Source: CAWBXL01 sp963837365
GTDB lineage: Bacteria > Acidobacteriota > Terriglobia > Terriglobales > Acidobacteriaceae
Length of the DNA stretch: 64,000 nt
Direction of reading: 5' to 3'
Assembly: GCA_963837365.1 (NCBI GenBank)
Contig: CAWIMW010000003.1
Span: forward strand, 62,001-126,000
The stretch's first letter is position 1; every line of letters starts with the position of its first letter. The translations under genes and the position numbers were made by a program. Positions 1-8,332 of the stretch are shown piece after piece. The notes below the pieces were generated by a model, which was not told the DNA's origin, searched no databases, and was given only the letters and a program-made list of their open reading frames with translations.

Positions 1-661
1 CTCGATGAAGCAGAAGCTGCGAACCAATGACTGTATTGTTTTTAAGACTTCCATCAGCCGGATTGAAGAAATACCCGCCCGAACAAGGCCCCGGAGACGA
101 TGTGTGCGGATCGCAATTGGGAATTAGCCACGGTTTTACGCCGGTCAGCTCTATAGGCGTATCATGCCCTGACATATTGTAGGCTTCGGCCGTGGCCGTT
201 GCAGTTACCAGTCCGCCGGGCACATTGAAAATACGACCAAAGAACAGTGGTGTCCCGACTCGCTTAACTGTCACCGTGACCCGGGGATTTGTGTTGCTAT
301 CCGCATCATCGAAGTTGCACTGTATGTTTTGTATCTCCGCAGGTTTGCCAGCAATAAGGTTAGAAGCTGCTGCTAGAGCTGCCTGCTGATTGACCGCTCC
401 AGTTGATGTTGCCACGTTGCTTTCACATAAAGCCGCAAGCGTCCATCCCGCAGGTCTAGAGGTGAAACTCGAGCTCACGAACATCTTGGCCCCGGCAAGT
501 GCGGCTGCATCAGCCGCCCGCTGAGCTTCGCTCCGTGCTGTATAGAGACTTGCCACATCTATGGCAAGCGCTGCCATTGCCACTAGGGCAAGTAGTGTCA
601 CACCAACGATAAGAATCGTAACGCCGCGTTCGTCTTTATTTGCAGGGTAGGTGAATCTCAT
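1..661 (-). CDS. TadG-like Flp pilus assembly protein (3' end outside window)
   Basis: I translated this frame by hand from an ATG at 661; it stays open to the window edge, giving about 220 residues with the C-terminus missing. The N-terminus (MRFTYPANKDERGVTILIVG) has a short charged head with the G-V-T-I-L processing-like motif, one membrane segment at about residues 13-32, and then a YTARSEAQRAADAAALAGA stretch. That stretch is typical of the TadG/TadE-G-like (PF13400-type) family. Such proteins are membrane-anchored minor pilins or assembly factors of tight-adherence (Flp) pili. It is the last visible gene of a minus-strand run that starts with a prepilin peptidase, only 4 bases after the previous stop, so it is probably cotranscribed. 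TadG proteins often carry a von Willebrand domain further on, which cannot be checked here. Confidence 0.8.
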   Translation of the reverse strand, partial: MRFTYPANKDERGVTILIVGVTLLALVAMAALAIDVASLYTARSEAQRAADAAALAGAKMFVSSSFTSRPAGWTLAALCESNVATSTGAVNQQAALAAASNLIAGKPAEIQNIQCNFDDADSNTNPRVTVTVKRVGTPLFFGRIFNVPGGLVTATATAEAYNMSGHDTPIELTGVKPWLIPNCDPHTSSPGPCSGGYFFNPADGSLKNNTVIGSQLLLHR

Positions 662-665
662 AGTC

Positions 666-1286
666 CTATTCCAAGTTCTGCATAGTTGCGGACACGGTGA
701 TCGTCGAGCTCAGATAATTGGCATTTTTATCCAGTAGCTTAAACGCCTGATTAAATCGCCATTGGTAAGGGTAAACCAGGGTGATTTTCGTATTCTCAAC
801 GCGATATGGGGACGTATCAAACGGCGCGATCAGTTGACTTGAATTCGGGTTTAGAACGTCGCGCTCGATTGTGAGCGTGGGGCCAGAGCAGGATCCAGTA
901 AAAGTCCAAGTTAACGAACCCGGGCCTCCATATGCTCCGGACACCGTACCTAGGCCACAATCATCCACCTTGCTGGCCAAAAGGTTGCTGTCAACCACGT
1001 CACGAACGATGCAAACCGAAACAGGTGCACCACATGTAGTGTCGACCTCGGGAGGACGTTGCTGGCTCGCCGCTGCTCTCGCACCCTCGCGGACCGCGTC
1101 GATCAGTTTATGTCTAACCGTGAATGCCACACCAAAATCATAGATAGCGACTACAAGTACAACCAGAAGCGGCAGGGACACAGCGAATTCGACAATCTCG
1201 GTGCCGTGTGTCCTTTTGACCCACGTAGACTGCCAGAGACGAAGGGGCAGGCTCTTGATGCGAAGGAAAGTCCGGCGAGCGCTCAA
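666..1286 (-). CDS. TadE-like pilus assembly protein
   Basis: A protein of 206 residues with a basic head, then the THGTEIVEFAVSLPLLVVLV motif at about residues 25-45. This is the TadE signature: a conserved Glu five residues after the Gly, followed by the single membrane segment. After it comes the expected KLIDAVREGARAAA helix. TadE proteins are pseudopilins processed by the TadV/CpaA peptidase and needed for Flp pilus biogenesis. The start is a TTG that overlaps the upstream stop by four bases (TTGA). It is preceded by a good GAGGAG ribosome site inside the end of the previous gene, so translation is probably coupled. The C-terminal part (residues 70-206) is poorly conserved, as is usual for the family. 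Confidence 0.85.
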   Translation of the reverse strand: MSARRTFLRIKSLPLRLWQSTWVKRTHGTEIVEFAVSLPLLVVLVVAIYDFGVAFTVRHKLIDAVREGARAAASQQRPPEVDTTCGAPVSVCIVRDVVDSNLLASKVDDCGLGTVSGAYGGPGSLTWTFTGSCSGPTLTIERDVLNPNSSQLIAPFDTSPYRVENTKITLVYPYQWRFNQAFKLLDKNANYLSSTITVSATMQNLE

Positions 1287-1765
1287 TTCTCCTCTTTAGA
1301 TTGGGCCTGGGCACTGATATTGATACTCAGCGTGATCGGCGTCAGCGCTGGCGGACAGCAGGTGAGCCCATTAAGCTTAAAGTTATATGGATAACTCAGG
1401 CGCGCGTTGTATACAGTTATTAGCGGCCCGGAAGGTAATGTCACATTGATGGGATCTACATGAAAGACTTCTTGACTGGGATCCAGGTGCGCTGCCAGAA
1501 GAATCGGATCAACGATCTGGCTTTTTATTGTGTCTTCTTCGGACGCAGTATTTCCTGAAGTGGCAGGAGCATGTAACGCTGCTGCTTCTGCGGCTGCACG
1601 CACCGCATGATTCACGGTCGTGTAAATGCTAAACGCCCTCCCAAACCATAGAATTCCGAAGATCATCATGATCAGCATCGGCACCACAGCCGCGAATTCC
1701 GCGATCTGGGCGCCGCGATCACGTGAAGCAAAAATACACCATCGCTTTAACGTGCCCGGTTTCAC
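1283..1765 (-). CDS. TadE-like pilus assembly protein
   Basis: A second TadE-like pseudopilin of about 160 residues. The motif RDRGAQIAEFAAVVPMLIMM has the conserved Glu at the head of a single membrane helix, followed by a NHAVRAAAEAAAL helix. I place the start at a GTG at 1763-1765 that overlaps the prepilin peptidase stop (GTGA), matching the 4-base overlaps of the next two genes; an in-frame TTG at 1795 would add ten residues. Paired TadE genes followed by a TadG gene are a common end to tad loci. The ATPase and secretin genes of the system are not visible here. Confidence 0.82.
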   Translation of the reverse strand: MKPGTLKRWCIFASRDRGAQIAEFAAVVPMLIMMIFGILWFGRAFSIYTTVNHAVRAAAEAAALHAPATSGNTASEEDTIKSQIVDPILLAAHLDPSQEVFHVDPINVTLPSGPLITVYNARLSYPYNFKLNGLTCCPPALTPITLSINISAQAQSKEEN

Positions 1766-2286
1766 AAAGGTCTCCACAGTACGCTCACCGCACAAGCCAC
1801 GACGGTAACCGCAACCCCAACTCCAAATGGAATTTTCAGCGATTCTGCATGGTCGAGTGAAACCTCCGGCCCCGGCATATGAAAGCTCAGCAGGGAACCG
1901 GCCATTGAAACCAGATTACGCAATGTCCTCCCCACGCGCCGCTTCCAGATGATGACAAATACCGCTATCATTCCATTCACCAGAATCGTCCCTACCAGCA
2001 CCAGTAGAAGCCGCTCTGGGCCCACAAAGCCTCCCAGAGCGCCTACCAGTTTCCAATCTCCCGCGCCCAAGCTTCGGATTGCCACAAAAGGCAGAAGCAG
2101 CAGCAGCCCAAGCCCGGCCCCCAGCAGAGCAGCTTTACATCCTGCCCAGCCGGAAATGATGGAATTGGCCGCTATTCCGATCATCAGCCCTGGGACTGTC
2201 AGCCAATTGGGTATCCGCCTGGAGCGCCAGTCTGTCCATCCCGCGATCAGGGAAAACACCGCTGCCAATACCCAGATTCTAATCAT
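1762..2286 (-). CDS. A24 prepilin peptidase, TadV/CpaA type
   Basis: A 174-residue polytopic membrane protein of the short A24 type that lacks the N-terminal methylase domain of PilD. The two catalytic aspartates are visible: D19 in GWTDWRSRRIPNW and D77 in the GAGDWKL motif. About five hydrophobic segments surround them. The enzyme cleaves leader peptides of Flp-type pilins and of TadE/TadF pseudopilins, two of which are encoded directly downstream. It is the first gene of the visible Tad operon; the preceding hairpin at 2366-2391 separates it from the S41 protease gene. Confidence 0.88.
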   Translation of the reverse strand: MIRIWVLAAVFSLIAGWTDWRSRRIPNWLTVPGLMIGIAANSIISGWAGCKAALLGAGLGLLLLLPFVAIRSLGAGDWKLVGALGGFVGPERLLLVLVGTILVNGMIAVFVIIWKRRVGRTLRNLVSMAGSLLSFHMPGPEVSLDHAESLKIPFGVGVAVTVVACAVSVLWRPL

Positions 2287-2365
2287 GTTTCAGCAGAGAT
2301 TGTAGGGGAGAAATGAAGCCAACGGGCCAGTTTATTGCCGCCCCGCATACATTCGGTAAAAACAT

Positions 2366-2391
2366 GACCCCACGCGGTTTAGCGTGGGGTC
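2366..2391 (-). terminator. Rho-independent terminator after the S41 protease gene
   Basis: A perfect 10-base stem (GACCCCACGC / GCGTGGGGTC) with a six-base loop. Read on the minus strand it is followed by ATGTTTTTA. It lies 27 bases after the S41 protease stop and about 80 bases before the prepilin peptidase start, so it should separate the two minus-strand units. Confidence 0.75.
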
Positions 2392-2417
2392 TGGCAAAAT
2401 CTGCGACTTCCCGGTCG

Positions 2418-4019
2418 CTACCGGTTAAGCGTCGGATGACCCGTCCGCTCGGCGACGACCTTCCGCGCATTCTCGGCAAGTTGCTTGGCCTGAGGCAGAA
2501 GCTCGAGCGCTTTCACCACCTGAGGATCAGTTTCAGCCCGTACCTTCAGGCCTTCCTGCTGCCCAAAGGCATCCACGAAGATCTCGCTCTTAATACTGGC
2601 ACGCACCCAGTCGTTGTTCTCCAGCATGTCGGCCTCGGAATATTGGACCTTTTCTTCGTCCAGGAACTTGCGGAAGTCGTTCATCAAGGCATCATCCACT
2701 TCGAACTTATCTTCGGAAGGATGGTGGTTGATTACATAATGCTTAGCAAAGTTGAAGAACACGTAGTGCTGGAGCATCGAATCCTGGAACTTGTTGCCCT
2801 TTACCGGATCAATCTTGACGTCGGGAGTAATGCCACCGCCGCCGTACACCGTGCGGCCGCTGTCGGTCAGCTTGACCTCGCGGTTGGCGGTTTGGTCGAT
2901 CTTGTCACGGTTGTAGTAGTAGTCGTAAAGAGAAATACTGGAGTAGTCGCGCTGGATCAGGCGTCCACTCGGGGTGTAGTACTTGGCGGTGGTCAACGCC
3001 AGACCAGTGTTCTCCGACAGCGGGTAGACGGTCTGTACCAAACCCTTGCCGAACGTGGTTTCGCCAACAATCAAGCCGCGATCATGGTCCTGGATCGCGC
3101 CGGAGACAATTTCAGCAGCGGAAGCCGTTCCGCGATTTACCAATACGACCAGCGGATACTCTTTGCCGCCGTTGCCGTGCGTGGCTACGTAGCGCTTCTC
3201 CGATGAACTGCGTCCATGGTGAGAAACAATTACCTGGCCTTTGCGCAAGAACTTGTCCGCGACCCCTACTCCCTCGCTCAACAAGCCGCCGGGGTTCTGG
3301 CGTAGATCGAGGATGAGGCCCTTCAGATCACCCATTTCATCCAGGGCCGCTGCGACTTCGTGCTCAGTCGTCTCGTTGAAACCAGAGACATGCATATAGC
3401 CAATGCCCGGACGGAGCATGAAATGCAAATCGACGCTGTAACGGGGAATTTCATCCCGTACTACGGCGAATTCAATCGGCTTGTCCGCGCCTTCACGCAA
3501 CATGGTGATGTGAACAGTTGTCCCCTTGGGGCCTTTAAGAAGGTCGGCCACGTCGCCCGTGGTCATGCCATCGGTCGGCTTGCCGTCGACTGCGATGATG
3601 ATGTCGCCGGGGCGAATTCCCGCGCGGTACGCCGGGGTCCCTACGAATGGCGCGATGACGATGACTTTGTTATTACGCGGGCCGACGGTCATTCCCACGC
3701 CGTAATACTTGCCGCGCTGGTCTTCTTTCAACAGCGAATAAGATTTTGGGTCAAAGAAATTGGAGTGCGGATCAAGCACGTGCAACATGCCGGGGATAGC
3801 GCCGTTATAGATGGCCTTGTCCGGATTGACCGGCTCGGCGTAGTTCTCCTCAACGACCTTGTAGACTTCGGCAAATTGGCTCAGACTGTCGCGGACATCG
3901 GCGTCACCATTGGAAGCCGCAGCCGTTGGGGTGCGCTGCGCAAATAGCAGTCCCAAATATCCGCAAACGGTCAAAAACAATACGACTACGATGAGGGTAC
4001 GACGAGAACTACGAGGCAT
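2418..4019 (-). CDS. S41 family C-terminal processing protease (Ctp/Prc-like)
   Basis: A 533-residue serine protease with an N-terminal membrane or signal segment (residues 8-27). It has a PDZ domain at about 105-185 (GVGMTVG, then RAGIRPGDIIIAVDGKP) and the S41 fold at about 200-400. The Ser-Lys dyad is visible: S300 in RGTASAAEIVSGA and K325 in GETTFGKGLVQT. These periplasmic proteases trim C-termini of exported proteins and act in envelope quality control. The roughly 120 residues after the core are longer than in minimal Ctp proteins and contain no domain I recognise. AAGGA lies about ten bases before the ATG. It appears to be a single-gene unit closed by the hairpin at 2366-2391. Confidence 0.92.
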   Translation of the reverse strand: MPRSSRRTLIVVVLFLTVCGYLGLLFAQRTPTAAASNGDADVRDSLSQFAEVYKVVEENYAEPVNPDKAIYNGAIPGMLHVLDPHSNFFDPKSYSLLKEDQRGKYYGVGMTVGPRNNKVIVIAPFVGTPAYRAGIRPGDIIIAVDGKPTDGMTTGDVADLLKGPKGTTVHITMLREGADKPIEFAVVRDEIPRYSVDLHFMLRPGIGYMHVSGFNETTEHEVAAALDEMGDLKGLILDLRQNPGGLLSEGVGVADKFLRKGQVIVSHHGRSSSEKRYVATHGNGGKEYPLVVLVNRGTASAAEIVSGAIQDHDRGLIVGETTFGKGLVQTVYPLSENTGLALTTAKYYTPSGRLIQRDYSSISLYDYYYNRDKIDQTANREVKLTDSGRTVYGGGGITPDVKIDPVKGNKFQDSMLQHYVFFNFAKHYVINHHPSEDKFEVDDALMNDFRKFLDEEKVQYSEADMLENNDWVRASIKSEIFVDAFGQQEGLKVRAETDPQVVKALELLPQAKQLAENARKVVAERTGHPTLNR

Positions 4020-4203
4020 TTGTTAAGTTCCTTTTCCGGGCATAGGATAGACCCACCCCAGGCACTGCTTTCACGCAGTATAACACCCCCCTCAAGCTCC
4101 TCAAATTACCTTTCGAGAGCCATCGGTAACCAGTAAGTAGAGAGGGTAAATACACCCGCAACCTACACTTATGATGCGCCCATTGAAGCCAAAGTTTCTA
4201 GTG

Positions 4204-4460
4204 CCAGATTGGTAGGGGGGTATCCGGCAGGGGTGCAGTTTGATAATAAGGTTGATAGCAGGGCATGGCCTTTGCCGTACCGCTGGGAAAGGCAAGAATT
4301 GGGGTCGGCGTCGGTACGGCGCAGCGATCCGGAAGCCAGTTGCCTATTTGCAGATGCGCTCCATGGGCGCGTGCGGCGAAATGGATGCGACAATGGCACG
4401 GCTGAAAGCAGGCGCCCTGATACAAATCGTTACTTTCAAACTGCACCGCTACCCATTATC
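4204..4460. repeat. Dispersed inverted-repeat element, copy A, in a 485-bp gene-free gap
   Basis: The gap 4020-4504 has no convincing gene. Its right half is an element with imperfect terminal inverted repeats: the left end has GGGTGCAGTTTGATAATAAG from 4231, and the right end (CTGATAC...TTTCAAACTGCACCGCTACC, up to about 4453) is its reverse complement. The centre holds a GCGCTCCATGGGCGCG near-palindrome at 4357-4372. The same arrangement recurs at 62202-62430, with the interior in the opposite orientation. The several short overlapping open frames here are products of the repeat. It is too short to code for a transposase; a MITE-like or REP-derived element is my inference. Confidence 0.7.
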
Positions 4461-4504
4461 CCAAACGCTTTGCTAGACACCTGCAACCGCAGTATGATGA
4501 ACCC

Positions 4505-4795
4505 ATGAATCTTGGTTTCACGGAAATGGCATTCATCGGTATTTTGGCATTGCTCATTTTTGGGCCCAAGAAACTGCCGGAAATCGGGCGTCAGGTGGGG
4601 CGTGCCCTGGCCGAATTCAAGCGGGCTTCCGACGAATTCAAGTCGCAGATCCAATCCGAGATCAACAAGATTGACCTAGAAGAGCGCACTCAAACCGTGC
4701 TGCCTCCTTCGCCGCCAGTGGGTTCGGTGGCGGCTGGTTCGCTGCCCGCCGAAACCGGTTCTACGGAAATCCCGTCCCAGGCCCACGATGCCTGA
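4505..4795 (+). CDS. tatA: Sec-independent protein translocase TatA/TatB-type subunit
   Basis: A 96-residue protein with the classic TatA/B plan. There is a short N-terminal membrane helix (residues 5-20), the hinge motif IFGPKKLPEIGRQVG, then an amphipathic helix to about residue 55 and a loose acidic, Pro/Ser-rich tail. It forms the pore or receptor partner of TatC for export of folded proteins with twin-arginine signals. The Glu at position 7 ahead of the helix is more TatB-like, so the TatA or TatB assignment is open. The stop overlaps the tatC start by eight bases. A Tat-signal protein is encoded at 56516-57679 in this same window. Confidence 0.9.
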   Translation: MNLGFTEMAFIGILALLIFGPKKLPEIGRQVGRALAEFKRASDEFKSQIQSEINKIDLEERTQTVLPPSPPVGSVAAGSLPAETGSTEIPSQAHDA

Positions 4796-5594
4796 AATGG
4801 TTGCAGAAGAGCTTCCTCCGGATGAGCAGGAACACCGTTTCCTGCCTGCGATGAGCTTCCTCGAGCACCTAGAGGAACTGCGCCGCAGAATTATTTATTC
4901 GATCATTGCCGTGGCGCTCGGATTCATTGCTTGCTGGAGCTTTGCCGAGCAGATTTATGGGGTCATGCAGCAGCCGATCGTCAAGGTGCTGCGCAACAAT
5001 GGGCTTCCCGACAAGTTGGTGGTCCTCGGTCCCACCGACGCCTTCAATCTCTACATCAAGATCGGACTTATGATGGGGCTGTTCGTGGCCTCTCCTTTCG
5101 TCCTCTATCAGTTGTGGATGTTCATCTCGCCGGGCCTTTACCGCAACGAGAAACGTTACGTTGTGCCTTTCATGTTTTCGACCATCCTTCTTTTCATGGC
5201 GGGAGGCCTGTTTGGGTTCAGGATTGTTTTTCCCGCAGCCTTGGATTTTCTGATCAAGTACGGCCATCAATTCACCCAGATGATTACGGTCACCGAATAC
5301 ACCGACCTGTTCTTGACCATCATCATCGGACTGGGCGTGGTTTTCGAGCTCCCCATCCTGGTGTTCTTCCTGGCACTCATGGGCGTGGTGACCGCAGGGT
5401 GGATGTGGCGCAATCTTCGCTATTCGATCCTGGGAATCTTTACCATCGCGGCGATTATCACTCCTACGACCGACATTATGAACATGTGCATCTTCGCCGC
5501 TCCCATGGTGATCTTGTACGTGTTCAGCATCGGAATCGCATGGTTCGTGCACCCACGCCAGCGCAAGGCCCGGCAAACGCGAAAGAAGCAATAA
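4788..5594 (+). CDS. tatC: Sec-independent protein translocase TatC
   Basis: A 268-residue polytopic inner-membrane protein with six predicted membrane segments. It carries the signature SFLEHLEELRRRI at about residues 24-36, which is the conserved cytosolic N-terminal recognition site of TatC. Later conserved stretches include SPFVLYQLWMFISPGLY and the FELPILVFFLALMGVV segment. TatC is the receptor for twin-arginine signal peptides. It starts inside the end of tatA and its stop codon overlaps the next ATG by one base (TAATG), so the three genes are probably translated from one message. Confidence 0.95.
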   Translation: MPEMVAEELPPDEQEHRFLPAMSFLEHLEELRRRIIYSIIAVALGFIACWSFAEQIYGVMQQPIVKVLRNNGLPDKLVVLGPTDAFNLYIKIGLMMGLFVASPFVLYQLWMFISPGLYRNEKRYVVPFMFSTILLFMAGGLFGFRIVFPAALDFLIKYGHQFTQMITVTEYTDLFLTIIIGLGVVFELPILVFFLALMGVVTAGWMWRNLRYSILGIFTIAAIITPTTDIMNMCIFAAPMVILYVFSIGIAWFVHPRQRKARQTRKKQ

Positions 5595-6604
5595 TGAGTG
5601 ACAGCACCGCAAGATGCAGTGCGCTGCTTCGCGCGCCAAAGACCCTGCTGCTTCTTATTGCGCTGGTTGCCGGTCTGTCTTTTGCTTCTTGTACCCATCA
5701 GCCGCCGGCCCAAGCGGCTACTTCAGAGGCCGCACCGACTGCTCCGAGTTCTATTAAAGCTCCAGCGGACTCCGGACCTCCTCCGTCTATCAATTCCTCA
5801 CGGGCTTGGCGATACGTGAAAGAGACGGTCGCGTTTGGTGATCGTCCCGTCGGCAGCGCCAACCACAAGAGGCTTGAGGCCTACATCATTTCCCACCTTA
5901 AAGGGGATGAGGTGGAAGACGACGCCTTCATCGCGGATACGCCGGCGGGGAAACTTCCTGTGCGAAACATCATTGCCAAATATCCGGGCAAGCGTGACGG
6001 GATCATTGTGATCGCGGGGCATTACGACACCAATTACCCGTTGCAGAATACGGGCTACGTTGGGGCCAATGATGGCGGTTCTACGACCGCGCTGCTGCTC
6101 GAACTGGCCAACCAGCTACGCGGAAAAATGCGTGATGGCTATAGTGTCTGGCTGGTATGGACGGATGGTGAAGAAGCGATAAAACAGTGGACGGACAGCG
6201 ACAGCGTCTATGGCACCCGACACCTTGCGGAAAAATGGCAAAAGGATGGAACACTGAAGAAGATCAAAGCGTTCCTGCTGACCGACATGATCGGCGATGC
6301 CGACCTCAATATTGACCGCGATGAGCGTTCCACTGCATGGCTGGAAGATTTGGTCCTGCAAGCAGCAACCCGGCTGGGATACCAGTCACATTTCTTCGGC
6401 CGGACACTTGGCGGTCTGGGAGACGATCACGTCCCCTTTGTGGAGCGTGGTGTCCCCTGTGCTGATTTGATCGATCTGGATTACGGCTACAACAACGTCT
6501 TCCACCATACTCCGCAGGACACGATTGAAAAGCTTGATCCCAACAGTTTGCAGATTGTGGGCAGCGTCGTTTTGGAGACAGTGCGAATGTTGGACGCGAA
6601 GTAA
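5594..6604 (+). CDS. M28 family zinc aminopeptidase-like protein, exported
   Basis: I take the ATG at 5594 that overlaps the tatC stop, giving 336 residues; the frame is open far upstream but there it overlaps tatC. Residues 1-33 look like an export signal ending in SFASC, an imperfect lipobox, followed by a Pro/Ala-rich linker. The M28 metal ligands are visible: GHYDT, GANDGGSTTALLLEL, DGEE, the TDMIGD aspartate and HTPQDT. The family contains aminopeptidases and glutaminyl cyclases; the arrangement fits both, so the exact reaction is open. It probably acts in the periplasm. Its position behind tatAC suggests cotranscription, although the signal itself lacks a twin-arginine motif. Confidence 0.85.
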   Translation: MSDSTARCSALLRAPKTLLLLIALVAGLSFASCTHQPPAQAATSEAAPTAPSSIKAPADSGPPPSINSSRAWRYVKETVAFGDRPVGSANHKRLEAYIISHLKGDEVEDDAFIADTPAGKLPVRNIIAKYPGKRDGIIVIAGHYDTNYPLQNTGYVGANDGGSTTALLLELANQLRGKMRDGYSVWLVWTDGEEAIKQWTDSDSVYGTRHLAEKWQKDGTLKKIKAFLLTDMIGDADLNIDRDERSTAWLEDLVLQAATRLGYQSHFFGRTLGGLGDDHVPFVERGVPCADLIDLDYGYNNVFHHTPQDTIEKLDPNSLQIVGSVVLETVRMLDAK

Positions 6605-6616
6605 ATCCGCGATTCG

Positions 6617-7105
6617 TTAGATAGGGTCCATGCTACTGGCGTCCGCAATGTGGTCTGGGTCGTCGGAAAAACTTTTTCCCGGACGGTAGGCCACTTTTTC
6701 GTAACGATTTCCGGCTTTGCGAATGACGTCCTTCCATCCGTCCTCCCAGCTAATACGCGCTTCGTCGCCCACGACGGTCCAGGTTCCATGACTACTACCC
6801 AGGGTCTTTGAAGCCTGTCCATCGCGCTCTAGCGTGATGATGAAAGTCCCGCCGATGCCGTCCCCTACTTTCCATCTTCCCAGGAAATGTCCGGAACTGC
6901 CGGTCGCCGATTCGTTGTTGGCGGATTCAAACTCAATCCGGTCTATGTCGGTCAGGGGAAAACTTTGGCTGTGCCCATCTTTGAATGTAATCACAACCGA
7001 ATCCTGAGCTGGTTTGGAAGCCCGATTCTTCTTTTGCGCGGCGCCCGTGGCTGCCAAGAAGGTGAGTGACGCCAGAACCCACAACAACAATGCTACTTTC
7101 CGCAT
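6617..7105 (-). CDS. Secreted protein of unknown function
   Basis: 162 residues from an ATG at 7105, which has CAGGAG seven bases upstream; an in-frame start at 7168 is less likely because the signal peptide begins at 7105. Residues 1-23 (MRKVALLLWVLASLTFLAAT) are a signal peptide. Two small modules follow. One is a strand-rich segment with ITFKDGHSQSFPLTDIDRIEF at about 36-56. The other runs from about 70 to 140 with GRWKVGDGIGGTFIITL and GTWTVVGDEARISWEDGW, which resembles lipocalin-like or beta-barrel binding folds. I do not recognise the family. It is convergent with the M28 peptidase gene, 12 bases away. Confidence 0.7.
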   Translation of the reverse strand: MRKVALLLWVLASLTFLAATGAAQKKNRASKPAQDSVVITFKDGHSQSFPLTDIDRIEFESANNESATGSSGHFLGRWKVGDGIGGTFIITLERDGQASKTLGSSHGTWTVVGDEARISWEDGWKDVIRKAGNRYEKVAYRPGKSFSDDPDHIADASSMDPI

Positions 7106-7294
7106 AGTCCGCTCCTGACACAATGAAGATACGTTATGTACCTGGTTGCAGTTCCAACAATTGTTCAAGCTTCAGGGTTTGGTGGCGGGCCTTTTCCTTT
7201 CAGTGTTTCTGGTTTCTAATCAACAGTCTAGGCATCTCACATTCTTAAAGGGCTGCTGAAGGCTGGCGGCAAATACTGTGGCCTGAGGTCTTGA

Positions 7295-8209
7295 TTGAAC
7301 CAACCGCTCTTCTGGGTCCTCTTCAACGTGTTCGTGCTGGCCATGCTGGCCCTCGACCTCGGGGTCTTCCATCGTGGCGGCCACGTAATAAAAGTTCGCG
7401 AAGCCATGCTGTGGAGTGTGGCCTGGATCACCATGGCAGCGGCTTTTGCTGTGCTTGTGTTTTTCTGGCATGGACATAAGCCCGCGCTGGAGTTCGTCAC
7501 CGGCTACGTGATTGAACTCTCGCTGAGTGTCGACAACCTGTTCGTCTTTCTGCTGATTTTTCGCTTCTTCAAAGTATCTCCCGAACAACAGCACCGCGTA
7601 CTTTTCTGGGGGATCATCGGCGCGCTCATCATGCGCGGCCTATTCATTCTGGTGGGAGTTGGGCTCATCAGCCGGTTTGCGTGGGTCACGTACCTGTTCG
7701 GCGCATTGCTGCTATTCAGCGGAGTCAAGCTCTTCTTCCAGGAAGAGTCGGAGATTCATCCTGAGAACAACCCCGTACTGAAAATTGTCCGCAAACTGGT
7801 GCCGGTGACCAATGACTATGAAGGCGGAAAATTCTTCGTGCGCCGCGCCGGGCTTTATGCCACGCCGCTGTTTATCGTGTTGATTGTGGTCGAGACCACC
7901 GATGTGGCCTTCGCAGTAGATTCGATCCCCGCGATTCTCGCCATCACGCTGAATGCCTTCATCGTTTACACCTCAAACGTATTTGCCATCATGGGGCTGC
8001 GCTCGATGTACTTTGCGCTCGCCGGGTTGATGGAAATGTTTCGTTATTTGCACTATGGTTTGGCGCTGGTGCTGAGTTTTATTGGGGTAAAAATGCTCGC
8101 TGCGCATTATTTTGAAATCCCGACCCATTATGCCTTGATGGTAGTTGGAGGGATTCTTCTTTTGTCGGTACTGGCCTCGGTAATGCATCCTGCCAAGAAG
8201 GCGGGGTAG
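7295..8209 (+). CDS. TerC/Alx family integral membrane protein
   Basis: A 304-residue protein with about eight or nine membrane segments. The two family signatures are present: ELSLSVDNLFVFLLIF at about residues 74-90 and VETTDVAFAVDSIPAI at about 198-213, both with membrane-embedded aspartates thought to bind metal. TerC/Alx proteins are linked to manganese efflux and to metalating secreted proteins, and in some species to tellurite resistance. The start is a TTG with a weak GAGG upstream; no in-frame ATG precedes it. I looked for a yybP-ykoY-type manganese riboswitch in the 190-base leader and did not see one. Confidence 0.9.
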   Translation: MNQPLFWVLFNVFVLAMLALDLGVFHRGGHVIKVREAMLWSVAWITMAAAFAVLVFFWHGHKPALEFVTGYVIELSLSVDNLFVFLLIFRFFKVSPEQQHRVLFWGIIGALIMRGLFILVGVGLISRFAWVTYLFGALLLFSGVKLFFQEESEIHPENNPVLKIVRKLVPVTNDYEGGKFFVRRAGLYATPLFIVLIVVETTDVAFAVDSIPAILAITLNAFIVYTSNVFAIMGLRSMYFALAGLMEMFRYLHYGLALVLSFIGVKMLAAHYFEIPTHYALMVVGGILLLSVLASVMHPAKKAG

Positions 8210-8332
8210 CCGTGGCGGGGCGCGCACTAATCTTCGTTCATAGTAATTCCTGTGACTTGTCTGCTAGTTCTGATAAAATGCCGGCCATTCACGGGATTCC
8301 GCGAAATCGTGCTCTGAGGGAGACAAGCCAAA

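Noticed and set aside
2313..3206. Plus-strand open frame of 297 residues
   Set aside because: It lies antisense to the S41 protease, whose motifs are clear, and its translation has no domain features.
4169..4508. Several overlapping short open frames before tatA
   Set aside because: They lie in the inverted-repeat element; none has a ribosome site or protein-like composition.
4931..5593. Upstream extension of the M28 peptidase frame by 221 residues
   Set aside because: It overlaps tatC in another frame and is not protein-like; the ATG at 5594 with a signal peptide is better.
4869..5639. Long minus-strand frame opposite tatC
   Set aside because: It is a His/Asp-rich antisense reading of a conserved gene.
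7106..7294. Possible manganese (yybP-ykoY) riboswitch before terC
   Set aside because: The leader lacks the conserved paired loops that I could recognise by eye.
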